This document shows, in pieces, positions 8,031-16,340 of a DNA stretch of 64,000 bases (positions are counted from its first letter, which is position 1; each line of letters begins with the position of its first letter). This DNA comes from Gracilimonas sp964505215. Lineage in GTDB: Bacteria > Bacteroidota > Rhodothermia > Balneolales > Balneolaceae. Below the pieces are notes generated by a model. That model was not told the DNA's origin. It saw only the letters and a list, made by a program, of their open reading frames with translations, and searched no databases. Position numbers and translations under genes: made by a program. Where the stretch lies: positions 248,001 to 312,000 of the forward strand of contig CAZDGU010000001.1 of NCBI GenBank assembly GCA_964505215.1, given 5' to 3'.

Positions 8031-8651
8031 ATGGCACCACTTGATCGTAAAAAGCACTGGGAAACTATTTATCAAACCAAGCAGCCGGATGAGGTAAGCT
8101 GGTATCAACCCACACCCGAAACTTCACTCCGGTTTATAGAAGAATTGAACCTGAAGCCGGATGCACGCATTATTGATATTGGCGGTGGGGACAGCTTATT
8201 AGCCGAACATTTGTTAGACCTTGGCTTCCAAAATATTACCGTGGTTGATATTTCCAAAGCCGCTATTGAACGAGCTAAAAAACGCATTGGTAAGCAAGCC
8301 GAAACCATTACCTGGGTTGTAGCGGATGTCACCCAATTTGAGCCGACTGAAGATTATGATTTATGGCACGACCGAGCCGCATTTCACTTCTTAACCGAAC
8401 AGCAGGAAATTCATTCCTATCTCGAAACTGCGCACAAAAGCATCACTCCCGATGGCATTATGGTAGTTGGTACCTTTTCAAAAGAAGGACCTGAAAAGTG
8501 CAGCGGCTTACCGGTCAGCCAATATTCCGAAAGCTCTATGACCAAACAGATGCAGCCTCTTTTTGAAAAGATAGAATGCATTACGGTAAATCATGAAACG
8601 CCGTTTGATACCGTTCAAAACTTTACGTTTTGCAGTTTTAAAAAGGGGTGA
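8031..8651 (+). CDS. Class I SAM-dependent methyltransferase
   Basis: Seen: 206 residues. An N-terminal HWETIYQTKQPDEVSWYQPTP block is followed by the SAM-binding motif I ARIIDIGGGDSLLAEHLLDL (about residues 45-65), the acidic end of strand 2 (NITVVDIS), and the WHDRAAFHFLTEQQE block. Known: these blocks mark a broad bacterial class I methyltransferase subfamily (Methyltransf_25/11) whose substrate is generally unknown. Inferred: a cytoplasmic methyltransferase; small-molecule or metalloid thiol substrates are possible, but nothing here decides. It follows the Usp gene by 41 bases on the same strand and may be read through from it; it converges with the aminotransferase gene. Confidence 0.85.
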   Translation: MAPLDRKKHWETIYQTKQPDEVSWYQPTPETSLRFIEELNLKPDARIIDIGGGDSLLAEHLLDLGFQNITVVDISKAAIERAKKRIGKQAETITWVVADVTQFEPTEDYDLWHDRAAFHFLTEQQEIHSYLETAHKSITPDGIMVVGTFSKEGPEKCSGLPVSQYSESSMTKQMQPLFEKIECITVNHETPFDTVQNFTFCSFKKG

Positions 8652-8706
8652 AGTTTTTCCTGCCTCACGCCTGTTTCAAAAATTAATGATGAGTTTTTCA
8701 CTGTTT

Positions 8707-9873
8707 TTAGAGTGACTTAGCAAGCACATCTACAGCTTGGGTTATTTGCTCTTCGGTAATAACTAAAGGCGGCAAAAACCTAACTACCGTTCCGTGCGCC
8801 GCATTGGCGAGTACGTTTTGCTCAAACATTTTGTCGGTAACCGGACGCGCGGGTTTATTCAGCTCTACGCCAATCATCAATCCCAATCCCCGAATATCTT
8901 TTACATCAGCATGATCAGCTACTTTTTCCTTCAGCTGCTGCATCATAAACGCTCCTTTTTCGGCAGCTTGGTCAATCAGTTTTTCCTCATCAATGGTATC
9001 TAAAACCGCATTTGCAACATGGCAGGAAAATGGATTTCCACCAAAAGTAGTGCCATGATCACCGGTTTTAAAAGCAGATGCAATTTCTTCTTTAGCCAGC
9101 ATCGCTCCAATCGGAATTCCATTGGCCAGCGCTTTTGCCGATGCTACCACATCCGGCACTATTCCATAATGCTGATAAGCATAAAAAGCTCCGGTTCGCC
9201 CAATTCCGCACTGAATTTCATCCATAATAAGCAGAATATTCAGCTCATCGCAAAGCTGTCGCGTTTGCTGCATAAAATCGGCGTTGATAACGTGCACGCC
9301 GCCGGAGCCCTGAACCGGCTCAAAAGCAATGGCGATGGTGTCTTTATTGACAGCCGCTTGTAAAGCTTCAAAATCATTAAAAGGAACCTGATCAAAACCG
9401 GCCGGAAAAGGATCAAATCCTTCGCGGTAAGCAGGCATTCCCATCGTAATGGTAGTAACCGAGCGGCCGTGGAATCCTCCGCCCAGCGTTATAATATTTC
9501 CGCTTTTCCCATGCAGCTTTCCCCACTTGCGCGCTAACTTTACAGCGCCCTCCATCGCTTCAACCCCGCTGTTGCAAAAGAACGCCCGATCTAATCCGGA
9601 TTTCTCAGTCAATTTTTTGGCAAGCAAGCTCTGCGGCTCGTTGTAAAAAAAGTTAGACGTATGCAACAGCTTGTCAGCCTGACTTTTAATAGCACGAACC
9701 ACATTAGGATGCGCATGCCCCAGGCTGGTAACGGCTAATCCCCCAAAAGTATCCAGATACGTATTGTTATCGGTATCCCACACAATGGCTCCCTTTCCAT
9801 GCGAGAGCGTAATGGGAAGTCGGTTATATACCTGAAAATGATGCTGCTTTTCGAGCTTTTGTACGTTATCCAT
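8707..9873 (-). CDS. Class III PLP aminotransferase, acetylornithine/succinyl-DAP type
   Basis: Seen: about 388 residues from the Met at 9873 (frame open to 9945, but the first 24 residues match no family N-terminus while MDNVQKLEKQHHFQVYNRLP resembles the ArgD start). Motifs: FFCNSGVEAMEGAVKLARKW (PLP phosphate site), GGGFHGRS, LLIMDEIQCGIGRTG (PLP-stacking Asp), SAKALANGIPIGAM with the Schiff-base Lys, and the C-terminal VRFLPPLVITEEQI. Known: ArgD-type enzymes transaminate N-acetylornithine and in many bacteria N-succinyl-LL-DAP as well. Inferred: either role is possible. dapD and lysC lie 4-7 kb away and no other arginine gene is in the window, so a DapC role is worth considering. It is transcribed alone, convergent with the methyltransferase gene. 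Confidence 0.85.
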   Translation of the reverse strand: MDNVQKLEKQHHFQVYNRLPITLSHGKGAIVWDTDNNTYLDTFGGLAVTSLGHAHPNVVRAIKSQADKLLHTSNFFYNEPQSLLAKKLTEKSGLDRAFFCNSGVEAMEGAVKLARKWGKLHGKSGNIITLGGGFHGRSVTTITMGMPAYREGFDPFPAGFDQVPFNDFEALQAAVNKDTIAIAFEPVQGSGGVHVINADFMQQTRQLCDELNILLIMDEIQCGIGRTGAFYAYQHYGIVPDVVASAKALANGIPIGAMLAKEEIASAFKTGDHGTTFGGNPFSCHVANAVLDTIDEEKLIDQAAEKGAFMMQQLKEKVADHADVKDIRGLGLMIGVELNKPARPVTDKMFEQNVLANAAHGTVVRFLPPLVITEEQITQAVDVLAKSL

Positions 9874-10020
9874 GTAGTAATTTATTATCTGTTTTGGGGT
9901 GATATTTTTTGGGGTGAACACAGAATCACAATCCTTGTAATTCATTCCGGTTCAAAAATATATGGGGAATACTAAAACTAATTAAGTTTAAATTCTTGTT
10001 AATATTGATAGAATTCAAAA

Positions 10021-11199
10021 TCAGTTTGGCAGGCTGATTTTACCTAAATGGACTTTCTCTGTGGTAACGCCGGGAATGATAAATCCCTCTCCGGCTACCA
10101 GTTCATTAGCGAAAAAAGCCATCATTGCTGCTTCTTTGGCATCGGCAGACATTCCCAATTTCTCAAAAGCATCAAAACTTCCCCGGCTGTTTCTAATTCT
10201 TAAATCTTCCAGAATGGTTTTGTTATGAACACCGCCGCCGCTCACGTAACATTCAAAAGGCTGCGCTCCCACAATAGTATCAATTGCGCGTGAAATACTT
10301 TGGGAAGTTATGGCCGTAAGCGAAGCAATCAGATCTTCTCTTGAAAGTTCTATTCCATGGCTTTCCATCAGGTTTTCGATATAAGATAATCTGAAATCTT
10401 CTTGTCCCGTTGTTTTGGGGAACTTCTTCATAAAATAAGGCTCCAGCAGTACATACCGCACCAGTTCGGAATGTACCGTTCCGGAAGCAGCCACGGCTCC
10501 GCCATCATCAAAAGGCTTTGAATAATGCTTCTGCATGGCTTCGTTAATGAGCGTATTGGCAGGACCCGTATCTGCCGTTAAAGGTGATTCTCCGCTTTCT
10601 TTAGAAGGCAGCCAGGTGAAGTTAGCAATGCCTCCCAAATTCAAAAGCAATCGGTGCACGTGTTCATCTCTGTATAGCACTTCATCAAAAATACCGGCCA
10701 GCGGAGCGCCCTCTCCTCCCACGGCTGTATGCTTTTGGCGAAAATCAGAAATGGTGATAATTCCCGTTTTTTGTGCAATATGATCACCATCTACGGCTTG
10801 GAAAGTGGCATTCATTTCATCTTCGGTTTGAGCCGGAGCATGATAAATGGTTTGCCCGTGGCTGGCAATGAGATCAATCTGCTCAGAAGAAATACCTGCC
10901 GATTCTAATGCTTTCAAAATTTCACCGGCATGTAAATGTGCCAACTCCGTATGCAACCGAGTGAGCTCGCGAGTGGGCGTTTGCTCTTTGGACTGAACCG
11001 ATGCCAGGCGCTCGCGCAATTTTTGGTGGTAGTCAACGGTCCAGAAGTGTTTAACATCTATTTCCGTATCCTCTCCTTCACCCGTAATTCTGCATAACGC
11101 AATGTCCAGGCCGTCTAAGGAAGTTCCGCTCATCAACCCAACAATAAAGCGTTCTGATTTTTGAGAAATTTGGTGCAGTTTAGTCAAATATTTATTCAT
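10021..11199 (-). CDS. anmK: Anhydro-N-acetylmuramic acid kinase
   Basis: Seen: 392 residues with the AnmK signature FIVGLMSGTSLDGLDIALCR at about 19-38, LIASHGQTIYHAP near 110, ITISDFRQKHTAVGGEGAPL near 150, LLLNLGGIANFTWLP near 190, DTGPANTLINEAM and CYVSGGGVHNKTILEDL. Known: AnmK phosphorylates and hydrates 1,6-anhydro-MurNAc to MurNAc-6-P in cell-wall recycling; usual length is 365-390. Inferred: intact enzyme, slightly long at the N-terminus. No other recycling gene is adjacent. It is divergent from the small acidic protein gene across a 94-base gap that must carry both promoters. Confidence 0.95.
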   Translation of the reverse strand: MNKYLTKLHQISQKSERFIVGLMSGTSLDGLDIALCRITGEGEDTEIDVKHFWTVDYHQKLRERLASVQSKEQTPTRELTRLHTELAHLHAGEILKALESAGISSEQIDLIASHGQTIYHAPAQTEDEMNATFQAVDGDHIAQKTGIITISDFRQKHTAVGGEGAPLAGIFDEVLYRDEHVHRLLLNLGGIANFTWLPSKESGESPLTADTGPANTLINEAMQKHYSKPFDDGGAVAASGTVHSELVRYVLLEPYFMKKFPKTTGQEDFRLSYIENLMESHGIELSREDLIASLTAITSQSISRAIDTIVGAQPFECYVSGGGVHNKTILEDLRIRNSRGSFDAFEKLGMSADAKEAAMMAFFANELVAGEGFIIPGVTTEKVHLGKISLPN

Positions 11200-11293
11200 A
11201 GTTTCAAAGCAGTTTAATCAGGTATATAAAAGCAACCGATACATACGTTCGGTTCTTCCATGGCCTTTATTTATAAGTTCAAAATTACACAAA

Positions 11294-11539
11294 ATGAGTG
11301 AACCTACCGAAGACGAAATCAAAGCATTTATTGAAGATGTAGAGTTTTTAGTACAGACTTTGAAAGACAGTTTTGAGTCGGACGAAGTGCAATTTTTTAT
11401 TGATGAGCAAAATGAAATTCTATACGTAAAACTGGAAGGGCTAAACGATTATGAGGAGCATGAAATTGAAGAGATTGCCACTCCGGTATTAGATGAATTG
11501 GATTTAGACTTTGAGGAAGTAGTGATTCTGCCTTTATAA
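11294..11539 (+). CDS. Small highly acidic protein of unknown function (81 aa)
   Basis: No family recognised. Of 81 residues 27 are Asp or Glu, 3 are Lys and none is Arg. Predicted order: an N-terminal amphipathic helix (EDEIKAFIEDVEFLVQTLKD), a central strand pair (VQFFIDEQNEILYVKLEGL), another acidic helix, and a hydrophobic end (EEVVILPL). No signal peptide or membrane span. It begins 94 bases from anmK on the other strand and ends 94 bases before the threonine synthase fusion gene on the same strand, so it could share that gene's transcript. The strict reading frame, good ATG and compact strand-helix pattern suggest a real gene. Confidence 0.65.
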   Translation: MSEPTEDEIKAFIEDVEFLVQTLKDSFESDEVQFFIDEQNEILYVKLEGLNDYEEHEIEEIATPVLDELDLDFEEVVILPL

Positions 11540-11633
11540 CTTTTTGCAACCACAATGGCTGAAAAAGCGCTTTTATCTTAATTTTTTGATACCTTCAAAT
11601 CATACATTCTAACCAATTCCACATAAGTTTTTC

Positions 11634-13346
11634 ATGAAAGCAACCAACTCCGGCTATACTTTAAGCTGCATTATGTGCGGCAAAGAAAACGTTGAAAGTG
11701 AGACGAATACATACTGCACCTACTGCGGAGGTGTACTTGATGTTCACTACAACAAGGTGGAACCGATTATACAGTATCCATTAAATGAAATTCAGCCTGA
11801 CCCGCTAAAAAATCATTATACACCACTTAAAAAGCTGGACCGGCTTTCAAAAAAATATGATGCTGAATTATATGCCAAGCTGGAATTTGAACATCCCACC
11901 GGCTGTTTTAAAGATCGCGGGAGTTACATAGAAGTTCAAAAAGCTTTAGAGCTGGGTGCCGATGCCATTTGTCTTGCTTCTACCGGAAATATGGCGGCTT
12001 CAGTTGCAGCCTACGCCTGCTATTTCAAAATTCCATGTTTTGTATTTGTACCGGAAAAAACGCCGGAAGTTAAGCTGGCTCAGGCTACTATTTATGATGC
12101 CAACATCATTAAAATAGAAGGTGATTTTCTGGTGTGCGAAAAGCTGTGCCGGGAGTTTGCCAAATCAGGTAATTATTACTTAGCCGGCGATTATGTATTT
12201 CGTCAGGAAGGGCAAAAATCATTCTCCTATGAATTGTTAGAACAAGGAGATACCGACTTTGATTATATATTTATACCCATCGGAGCCGGAACGAATTTTG
12301 CCGCTATTTACAAAGGCTATCAGGAAATGAAAGCGGCCGGACAGGTAGAAAAAATCCCAGGTTTTGTAGCGGTTCAACCCGAACAAAGCTCGCCGGTGGT
12401 GCAGGGTATTTTTAAGAAGAAAAAAATTATTGATGATCATGTAAATACCATGGCCGATGCCGTTGCTGTGGGAGATCCGCTCGACTTCTATAAGGTGCTT
12501 CGCGGAATAGAGGAAACGGACGGAATGGCTTTTACGGCTACAGAAAATGAATTACTGGAGTCAATGAAGGAAATGACGGTAGAAGAAGGTTATTTCACAG
12601 AGCCGGCTTGTGCCATCCCTCTGGCTACTTTCAAGAACAATCTGGATAAATTTAAAGGCAAAAAGTGCTTATTTGTTCTTACCGGAACGGGTTTAAAAAG
12701 CTCTCATATTGTAGCCAAGTATTCACTGTCCTCGCCGGTGTTGCCGCCTAATCTGGAGCGTATTCAACAGTACATCGATTCCGGATTTATTGACATGCAG
12801 AAGCAGAAATGGGGTAAATCTCGCGACATGGGCTTTGAAAATGTGAATATGGATGCCGGACATGCCAAGCTGTATGATGAGTATGTGCAGAACATCAAGA
12901 AAAAAGGAAAGACGCTAAAAGAGGAAGAAATAAAAGCACTTCGCTCTCTGGTTTTTAACGAAGATACCGATCTTGAACATCCGGTTGAGGTGCTGGATTA
13001 CAAGCTAACCATGCGGAAGCACAATTTGGTAAGCGCCGCCGTGAAGCTCAAAATCAAAGATCAGGAAGAAGTGATTTCGCTGGACCAAGGCGTAGGACCG
13101 ATCGACTCTATACTCACCGCTATTAAAGCTGAAACGGATTCATTCCTGCACTTAGATGTTATTGATCACGAGGTAGAAATTCTAAGCCCGGATACGGAAT
13201 CGCTGGTGATTGTTACGCTGACGCTGGAAAAAGAAGGCCATCGTTTTACCTCAAAAGGTGCCTCACCCGATACGCTGGAAGCCGTAATTCAGGCTTTTGT
13301 GAAAGGATTAGCAGTGGCCTATAAAGCACTGAGTACCAGCCGGTAA
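11634..13346 (+). CDS. Threonine synthase fused to a LeuA-type allosteric domain
   Basis: Seen: 570 residues. An N-terminal zinc-ribbon-like pair of CxxC motifs (Cys 12, 15, 28, 31), then a fold-type II PLP domain at about 50-370: HPTGCFKDRGSYIEV with the Schiff-base Lys 93, LASTGNMAASVAAYA, IFIPIGAGTNFAAIY, and CLFVLTGTGLK. A helical linker at about 380-445 leads to a C-terminal domain at about 455-565 with VISLDQGVGPIDSILTAIKA and FTSKGASPDTLEAVIQAFVK. Known: the PLP part is threonine synthase-like (O-phosphohomoserine to threonine). The last domain resembles the LeuA dimer/allosteric domain (PF08502) of 2-isopropylmalate and citramalate synthases, which binds leucine or isoleucine. Inferred: threonine synthase under branched-chain amino acid control. 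The usual Ser of the TGSFKDR motif is Cys here. No thrA or thrB is adjacent; lysC and dapD lie just beyond on the other strand. Confidence 0.85.
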   Translation: MKATNSGYTLSCIMCGKENVESETNTYCTYCGGVLDVHYNKVEPIIQYPLNEIQPDPLKNHYTPLKKLDRLSKKYDAELYAKLEFEHPTGCFKDRGSYIEVQKALELGADAICLASTGNMAASVAAYACYFKIPCFVFVPEKTPEVKLAQATIYDANIIKIEGDFLVCEKLCREFAKSGNYYLAGDYVFRQEGQKSFSYELLEQGDTDFDYIFIPIGAGTNFAAIYKGYQEMKAAGQVEKIPGFVAVQPEQSSPVVQGIFKKKKIIDDHVNTMADAVAVGDPLDFYKVLRGIEETDGMAFTATENELLESMKEMTVEEGYFTEPACAIPLATFKNNLDKFKGKKCLFVLTGTGLKSSHIVAKYSLSSPVLPPNLERIQQYIDSGFIDMQKQKWGKSRDMGFENVNMDAGHAKLYDEYVQNIKKKGKTLKEEEIKALRSLVFNEDTDLEHPVEVLDYKLTMRKHNLVSAAVKLKIKDQEEVISLDQGVGPIDSILTAIKAETDSFLHLDVIDHEVEILSPDTESLVIVTLTLEKEGHRFTSKGASPDTLEAVIQAFVKGLAVAYKALSTSR

Positions 13347-13381
13347 GGATTTGAAGTATTCTTTCTGAACTGCTCTTTTTA

Positions 13382-14128
13382 TTAGCGAAGGGCGTTTTCT
13401 AATTCCAGAGATGCATCGCTGTCGCCATCCCGGTATTTCACTATGACGGGGCAAACCATGTTTAATTCATGTTCCGCTGCCCATTCGTTATTTATGGGTC
13501 GTGTTCCGGGTACCACAATTGCATTTTCGGGGATAGATGCACCTCGCTCTAAAATCTTCTCATTCACTACATCATAAACAGGAACTGCTTTTGAAAGGGT
13601 AACTCCCGGTGCAATCACCGCTCCGCTTTTCACCAATATGCCTTCAACAATAATGACTCCGGCTCCTATAAAGCAATTGTCCTCAATAATCACGGGATTC
13701 ATTCCCACCGGCTCCAGCACTCCCCCAATTTGCACACCTGCGGAAAGATGCACGTTTTTACCAATTTGAGCACAGGAACCCACCAGCACGTTACTGTCAA
13801 CCATGGTGCCTTCATCCACAAAAGCGCCCACATTTACGTACGCCGGCGGCATGATAATTACGCCGGATGCCACATAAGCTCCCCGCCGAACCGAAGAACC
13901 GCCGGGAACTAAACGAACGCCATCTTCCGGAGCAAAATAGCGCGGCGGGAGATTGTCTTTATCCACGAAACCCTCGTAAATGCCTTCGTATGAAGTATTT
14001 TCTCCGTCTTTAAAGGAAGCCAATATGGCATTTTTAACTTCAACATTTACTTCCCATCCGTCTGCCGTTTTGTTTGCAGCGCGTAAGGTTCCTTCTTCTA
14101 ACTGGTCCAGAATTTTTTCATAATCCAT
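13382..14128 (-). CDS. dapD: Tetrahydrodipicolinate N-succinyltransferase
   Basis: Seen: 248 residues. A helical N-terminal part (MDYEKILDQLEEGTLRAANK) is followed by a left-handed beta-helix with hexapeptide repeats at about 90-210 (VASGVIIMPPAYVNVGAF, VDSNVLVGSCAQIGKNVHLS, IGGVLEPVGMNPVIIEDNCF) and a C-terminal VCPVIVKYRDGDSDASLELE. Known: DapD transfers succinyl from succinyl-CoA to tetrahydrodipicolinate in the succinylase route to DAP and lysine; usual length about 270. Inferred: this organism uses the succinylase branch, which also requires a DapC aminotransferase and DapE. It is followed on the same strand from lysC, 461 bases upstream across repeat DNA, so the two need not be one transcript. 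It converges with the threonine synthase gene. Confidence 0.95.
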   Translation of the reverse strand: MDYEKILDQLEEGTLRAANKTADGWEVNVEVKNAILASFKDGENTSYEGIYEGFVDKDNLPPRYFAPEDGVRLVPGGSSVRRGAYVASGVIIMPPAYVNVGAFVDEGTMVDSNVLVGSCAQIGKNVHLSAGVQIGGVLEPVGMNPVIIEDNCFIGAGVIIVEGILVKSGAVIAPGVTLSKAVPVYDVVNEKILERGASIPENAIVVPGTRPINNEWAAEHELNMVCPVIVKYRDGDSDASLELENALR

Positions 14129-14589
14129 AATGACTTTTTATGTGTGATGTAAAGATGTTTTCAGAGCTCTTCTATGAATATAACATTCAGGGGATTTAAT
14201 AACTCTTACCTACTTCAATTCTCCAAGAGTTCTGAATGCTTGGAGAGTTTTTTCCAAATAAATTAATGAGCCTATTCACAAATTTTGATTTTTCACACAG
14301 GCTGGGAGGTTTGTAAAGAGGAAAACCGGGATTTACAGGATCACCAAGATTACAACAAATCAGCATCATCCGTACAATCTCCTTAATCAGCGATTCAAAA
14401 ACCATAAATAATAAATACGGCTCTGGCTCATCTTATGGGAAGCTGGAGCTTCCGGAACTGTATTGCTAAGCCGGAGCTTTGCAACGAGGGTAAATTCATC
14501 TGCAAAACTTTACACGTCTGAACCGGAGGTTCAGGCAGGCATCCCCAACCGGAGGTTGAGGGACAAGAGTAATCAACTAAATCTAACTT
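14129..14589. other. Gap between lysC and dapD with hairpin repeats
   Basis: No gene is supported; a 69-codon frame at 14196-14405 on the minus strand shows no domain and no ribosome site. The left two thirds show nothing recognisable. The part next to lysC is the hairpin cluster listed separately. Confidence 0.5.
14438..14558. repeat. Cluster of small hairpins with GGA-containing loops
   Basis: Four short inverted repeats share the central GGA: GGAAGC-TGGA-GCTTCC at 14438-14453, AAGC-CGGA-GCTT at about 14468-14479, CTGAACC-GGA-GGTTCAG at 14518-14534, and CAACC-GGA-GGTTG at 14546-14558. Stem sequences differ while the GGA loop is kept. They lie 30-150 bases beyond the stop codon of lysC, on its downstream side. 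Confidence 0.7.
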
Positions 14590-15918
14590 TTAAGCTGAAA
14601 TAAACTTTTCGTGTAGCAGCTTAATGATTTCTTCTGCCTCATTTTGCTTCACTAAAAAGCACAAATTATTGGCGCTGGCTCCGTGGCAAATCAGCCGCAC
14701 ATTGTATGATTTTAAGGGTGAAAACAAGGAATCACCAACGCCGGATGTTTTTTGGATATCGTTTCCAATAAGTGCTATAAGTGCCAAATCATGTTCTACT
14801 TCAACTTCAGCAAAAGCTTTCAGTTCTTCTAACACTTCATCTGTAAGCTCCACTTTATGGGCGGCATTTACGGCGGTATCTAAAGTGAGCGCCACGCTTA
14901 CCTCGCTGGTACTTACCAGATCAACGGATATTTTGTGATTGGCCAGTACGTTGAACAGCTTTGCTAAAAATCCGTGTTTATGCATCATTTTGAGGCTGCT
15001 TATCGTCAAAAGTGACTGATCTCTCCGAAGAGAAATAGCTCGGACAACAGGGCTTTCGTTGGACTTTTTGACAATATAAGTTCCCGTATCATCCGGATTT
15101 GCGCTGGATGCCACCCGGACTTTTATATCGTTTCGAACGGCCGGTTTCAGTGTGGCCGGATGCAGCACTTTCCCTCCAAAAACGGCAAGCTCGGCTGCTT
15201 CATCAAAGCTGATTTCGTGAATGGGAGAAGCTGTGGGTACAATGCGGGGATCGGTGGAGTAAACGCCGGCCACATCCGTCCATATTTCAAGTGCCGAGGC
15301 TCCAACGGCTTCCGCAAACAGAGCCGCTGATAAATCGCTCCCTCCTCTTCCCAAAGTGGTAGTGTTTCCAAAAATATCGCAGCCGATAAAGCCTTGGGTC
15401 AGGTACGTTTTGCCTGCTTGAATGTGTATTGCTGCTTTTTTCTTTATAGAATCTAAGACCGGTTCGCCTTTTCCAAATGTTGAGTCGGTTTTAATGACTT
15501 TTCGGGCATCTAACCATTCAGCGTTTACTCCATGTTCGCGTAAAACTCCCACAAATATGTGGGTTGACATCAGCTCGCCAAAGGCAAAAAGAGCATCTTT
15601 CCATCGCTTATCGCGACCTACATAATCTAAGTGTTCTCGTAATTCTGAAAATACTCTGTAGAAATTATCGGTGAGCATTTCCTCCTCTTCACATTGCCCC
15701 AGAATAGCGAGATGCTGCTGCTCAATTTCTTCCAAAAGCTCTTCACGTTCCGTAGAATCGAGCCGACCGTTGGCCAATTCAATCAAGTTATTGGTAGTTC
15801 CTGAAATTGCACTTATTACAATGAGCCTGCGCTCGGGATTTGAAGCCACAATGCGGGCACTTCGCTGCATGGCCTCATAGGTTGCCACGCTGGTACCGCC
15901 AAATTTTGATACAATCAT
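14590..15918 (-). CDS. lysC: Aspartate kinase, monofunctional, with ACT domains
   Basis: Seen: 442 residues. Kinase domain: MIVSKFGGTSVATYEAM at the start, VISAISGTTNNLIEL, FGELMSTHIFVGVL, FIGCDIFGNTTTLGRGGSDL at about 175-195 and the GGKVLHPATLKPAVR segment near 250. Two ACT-like regions follow at about 300-440 (LLTISSLKMMHKHGFLAKLF, LALIALIGNDI, NVRLICHGASANNLCFLV). Known: aspartate kinase makes aspartyl-4-phosphate, the first step to lysine, threonine and methionine; ACT domains mediate feedback inhibition by lysine and/or threonine. The length suits a monofunctional class enzyme; no homoserine dehydrogenase is fused. Inferred: it feeds both dapD (lysine) and the nearby threonine synthase fusion. 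Confidence 0.95.
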   Translation of the reverse strand: MIVSKFGGTSVATYEAMQRSARIVASNPERRLIVISAISGTTNNLIELANGRLDSTEREELLEEIEQQHLAILGQCEEEEMLTDNFYRVFSELREHLDYVGRDKRWKDALFAFGELMSTHIFVGVLREHGVNAEWLDARKVIKTDSTFGKGEPVLDSIKKKAAIHIQAGKTYLTQGFIGCDIFGNTTTLGRGGSDLSAALFAEAVGASALEIWTDVAGVYSTDPRIVPTASPIHEISFDEAAELAVFGGKVLHPATLKPAVRNDIKVRVASSANPDDTGTYIVKKSNESPVVRAISLRRDQSLLTISSLKMMHKHGFLAKLFNVLANHKISVDLVSTSEVSVALTLDTAVNAAHKVELTDEVLEELKAFAEVEVEHDLALIALIGNDIQKTSGVGDSLFSPLKSYNVRLICHGASANNLCFLVKQNEAEEIIKLLHEKFISA

Positions 15919-16008
15919 TATTTACTTGTTTGTCCGTTTGAAATGAGTGAGACGCTAAAAATAAGTACTCTTTGAGCCAATACCTTGAAAAATTGTAGGT
16001 GGGGTGAG

Positions 16009-16066
16009 TATCAGCTATCAGCTATCAGCTATCAGCTATCAGCTATCAGCTATCAGCTATCAGCTA
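16009..16066. repeat. Heptanucleotide tandem repeat, TATCAGC x 8
   Basis: Eight perfect copies of TATCAGC plus a trailing TA, 58 bases. The right flank (AAATTTGAATTAGG, then AACATGCGAG) also flanks a tract of under two units at 1651-1662, so the same element exists here with different repeat numbers. Confidence 0.98.
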
Positions 16067-16185
16067 AAATTTGAATTAGGGAATTAACATGCGAGCGTAT
16101 TTGTAAATTTTTTCATTTTTAACTGTGATTTTTGTGGTGAGTGTGATGGACAGGATGGGGTTTGGGCGAAATTGAGGCAAACCTC

Positions 16186-16290
16186 GGAGATCTATTTTCT
16201 ATCCAATTGTAAGTCTCTCCTTCAGGAGAGGGCAATTCATTCAACACCTTGTTGAATGAATTGCGAGAGGTGTTGGTGATAAATGGATAA
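16186..16290. repeat. CAATTCATTCAAC hairpin module, copy 1
   Basis: A CTCTCC-TTCA-GGAGAG hairpin at 16215-16230 is followed by a perfect 13-bp stem CAATTCATTCAAC/GTTGAATGAATTG with loop ACCTT at 16233-16263, and then GCGAGAGGTGTTGG. A second copy lies at about 30591-30690 in the same orientation, with identical 13-bp arms but loop TTCAT. Confidence 0.9.
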
Positions 16291-16340
16291 TATGTTATTA
16301 ACGCCAAACGGCTTACCTTTTTTTCCGCTCAAACAGCTTT

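Noticed and set aside
14196..14405. 69-codon minus-strand frame between lysC and dapD
   Set aside because: No ribosome site, no domain and no typical codon pattern; it lies in a gap with hairpin repeats downstream of lysC.
16009..16066. CRISPR-like array
   Set aside because: The units are a pure 7-base tandem repeat without spacers, and no cas gene is present.
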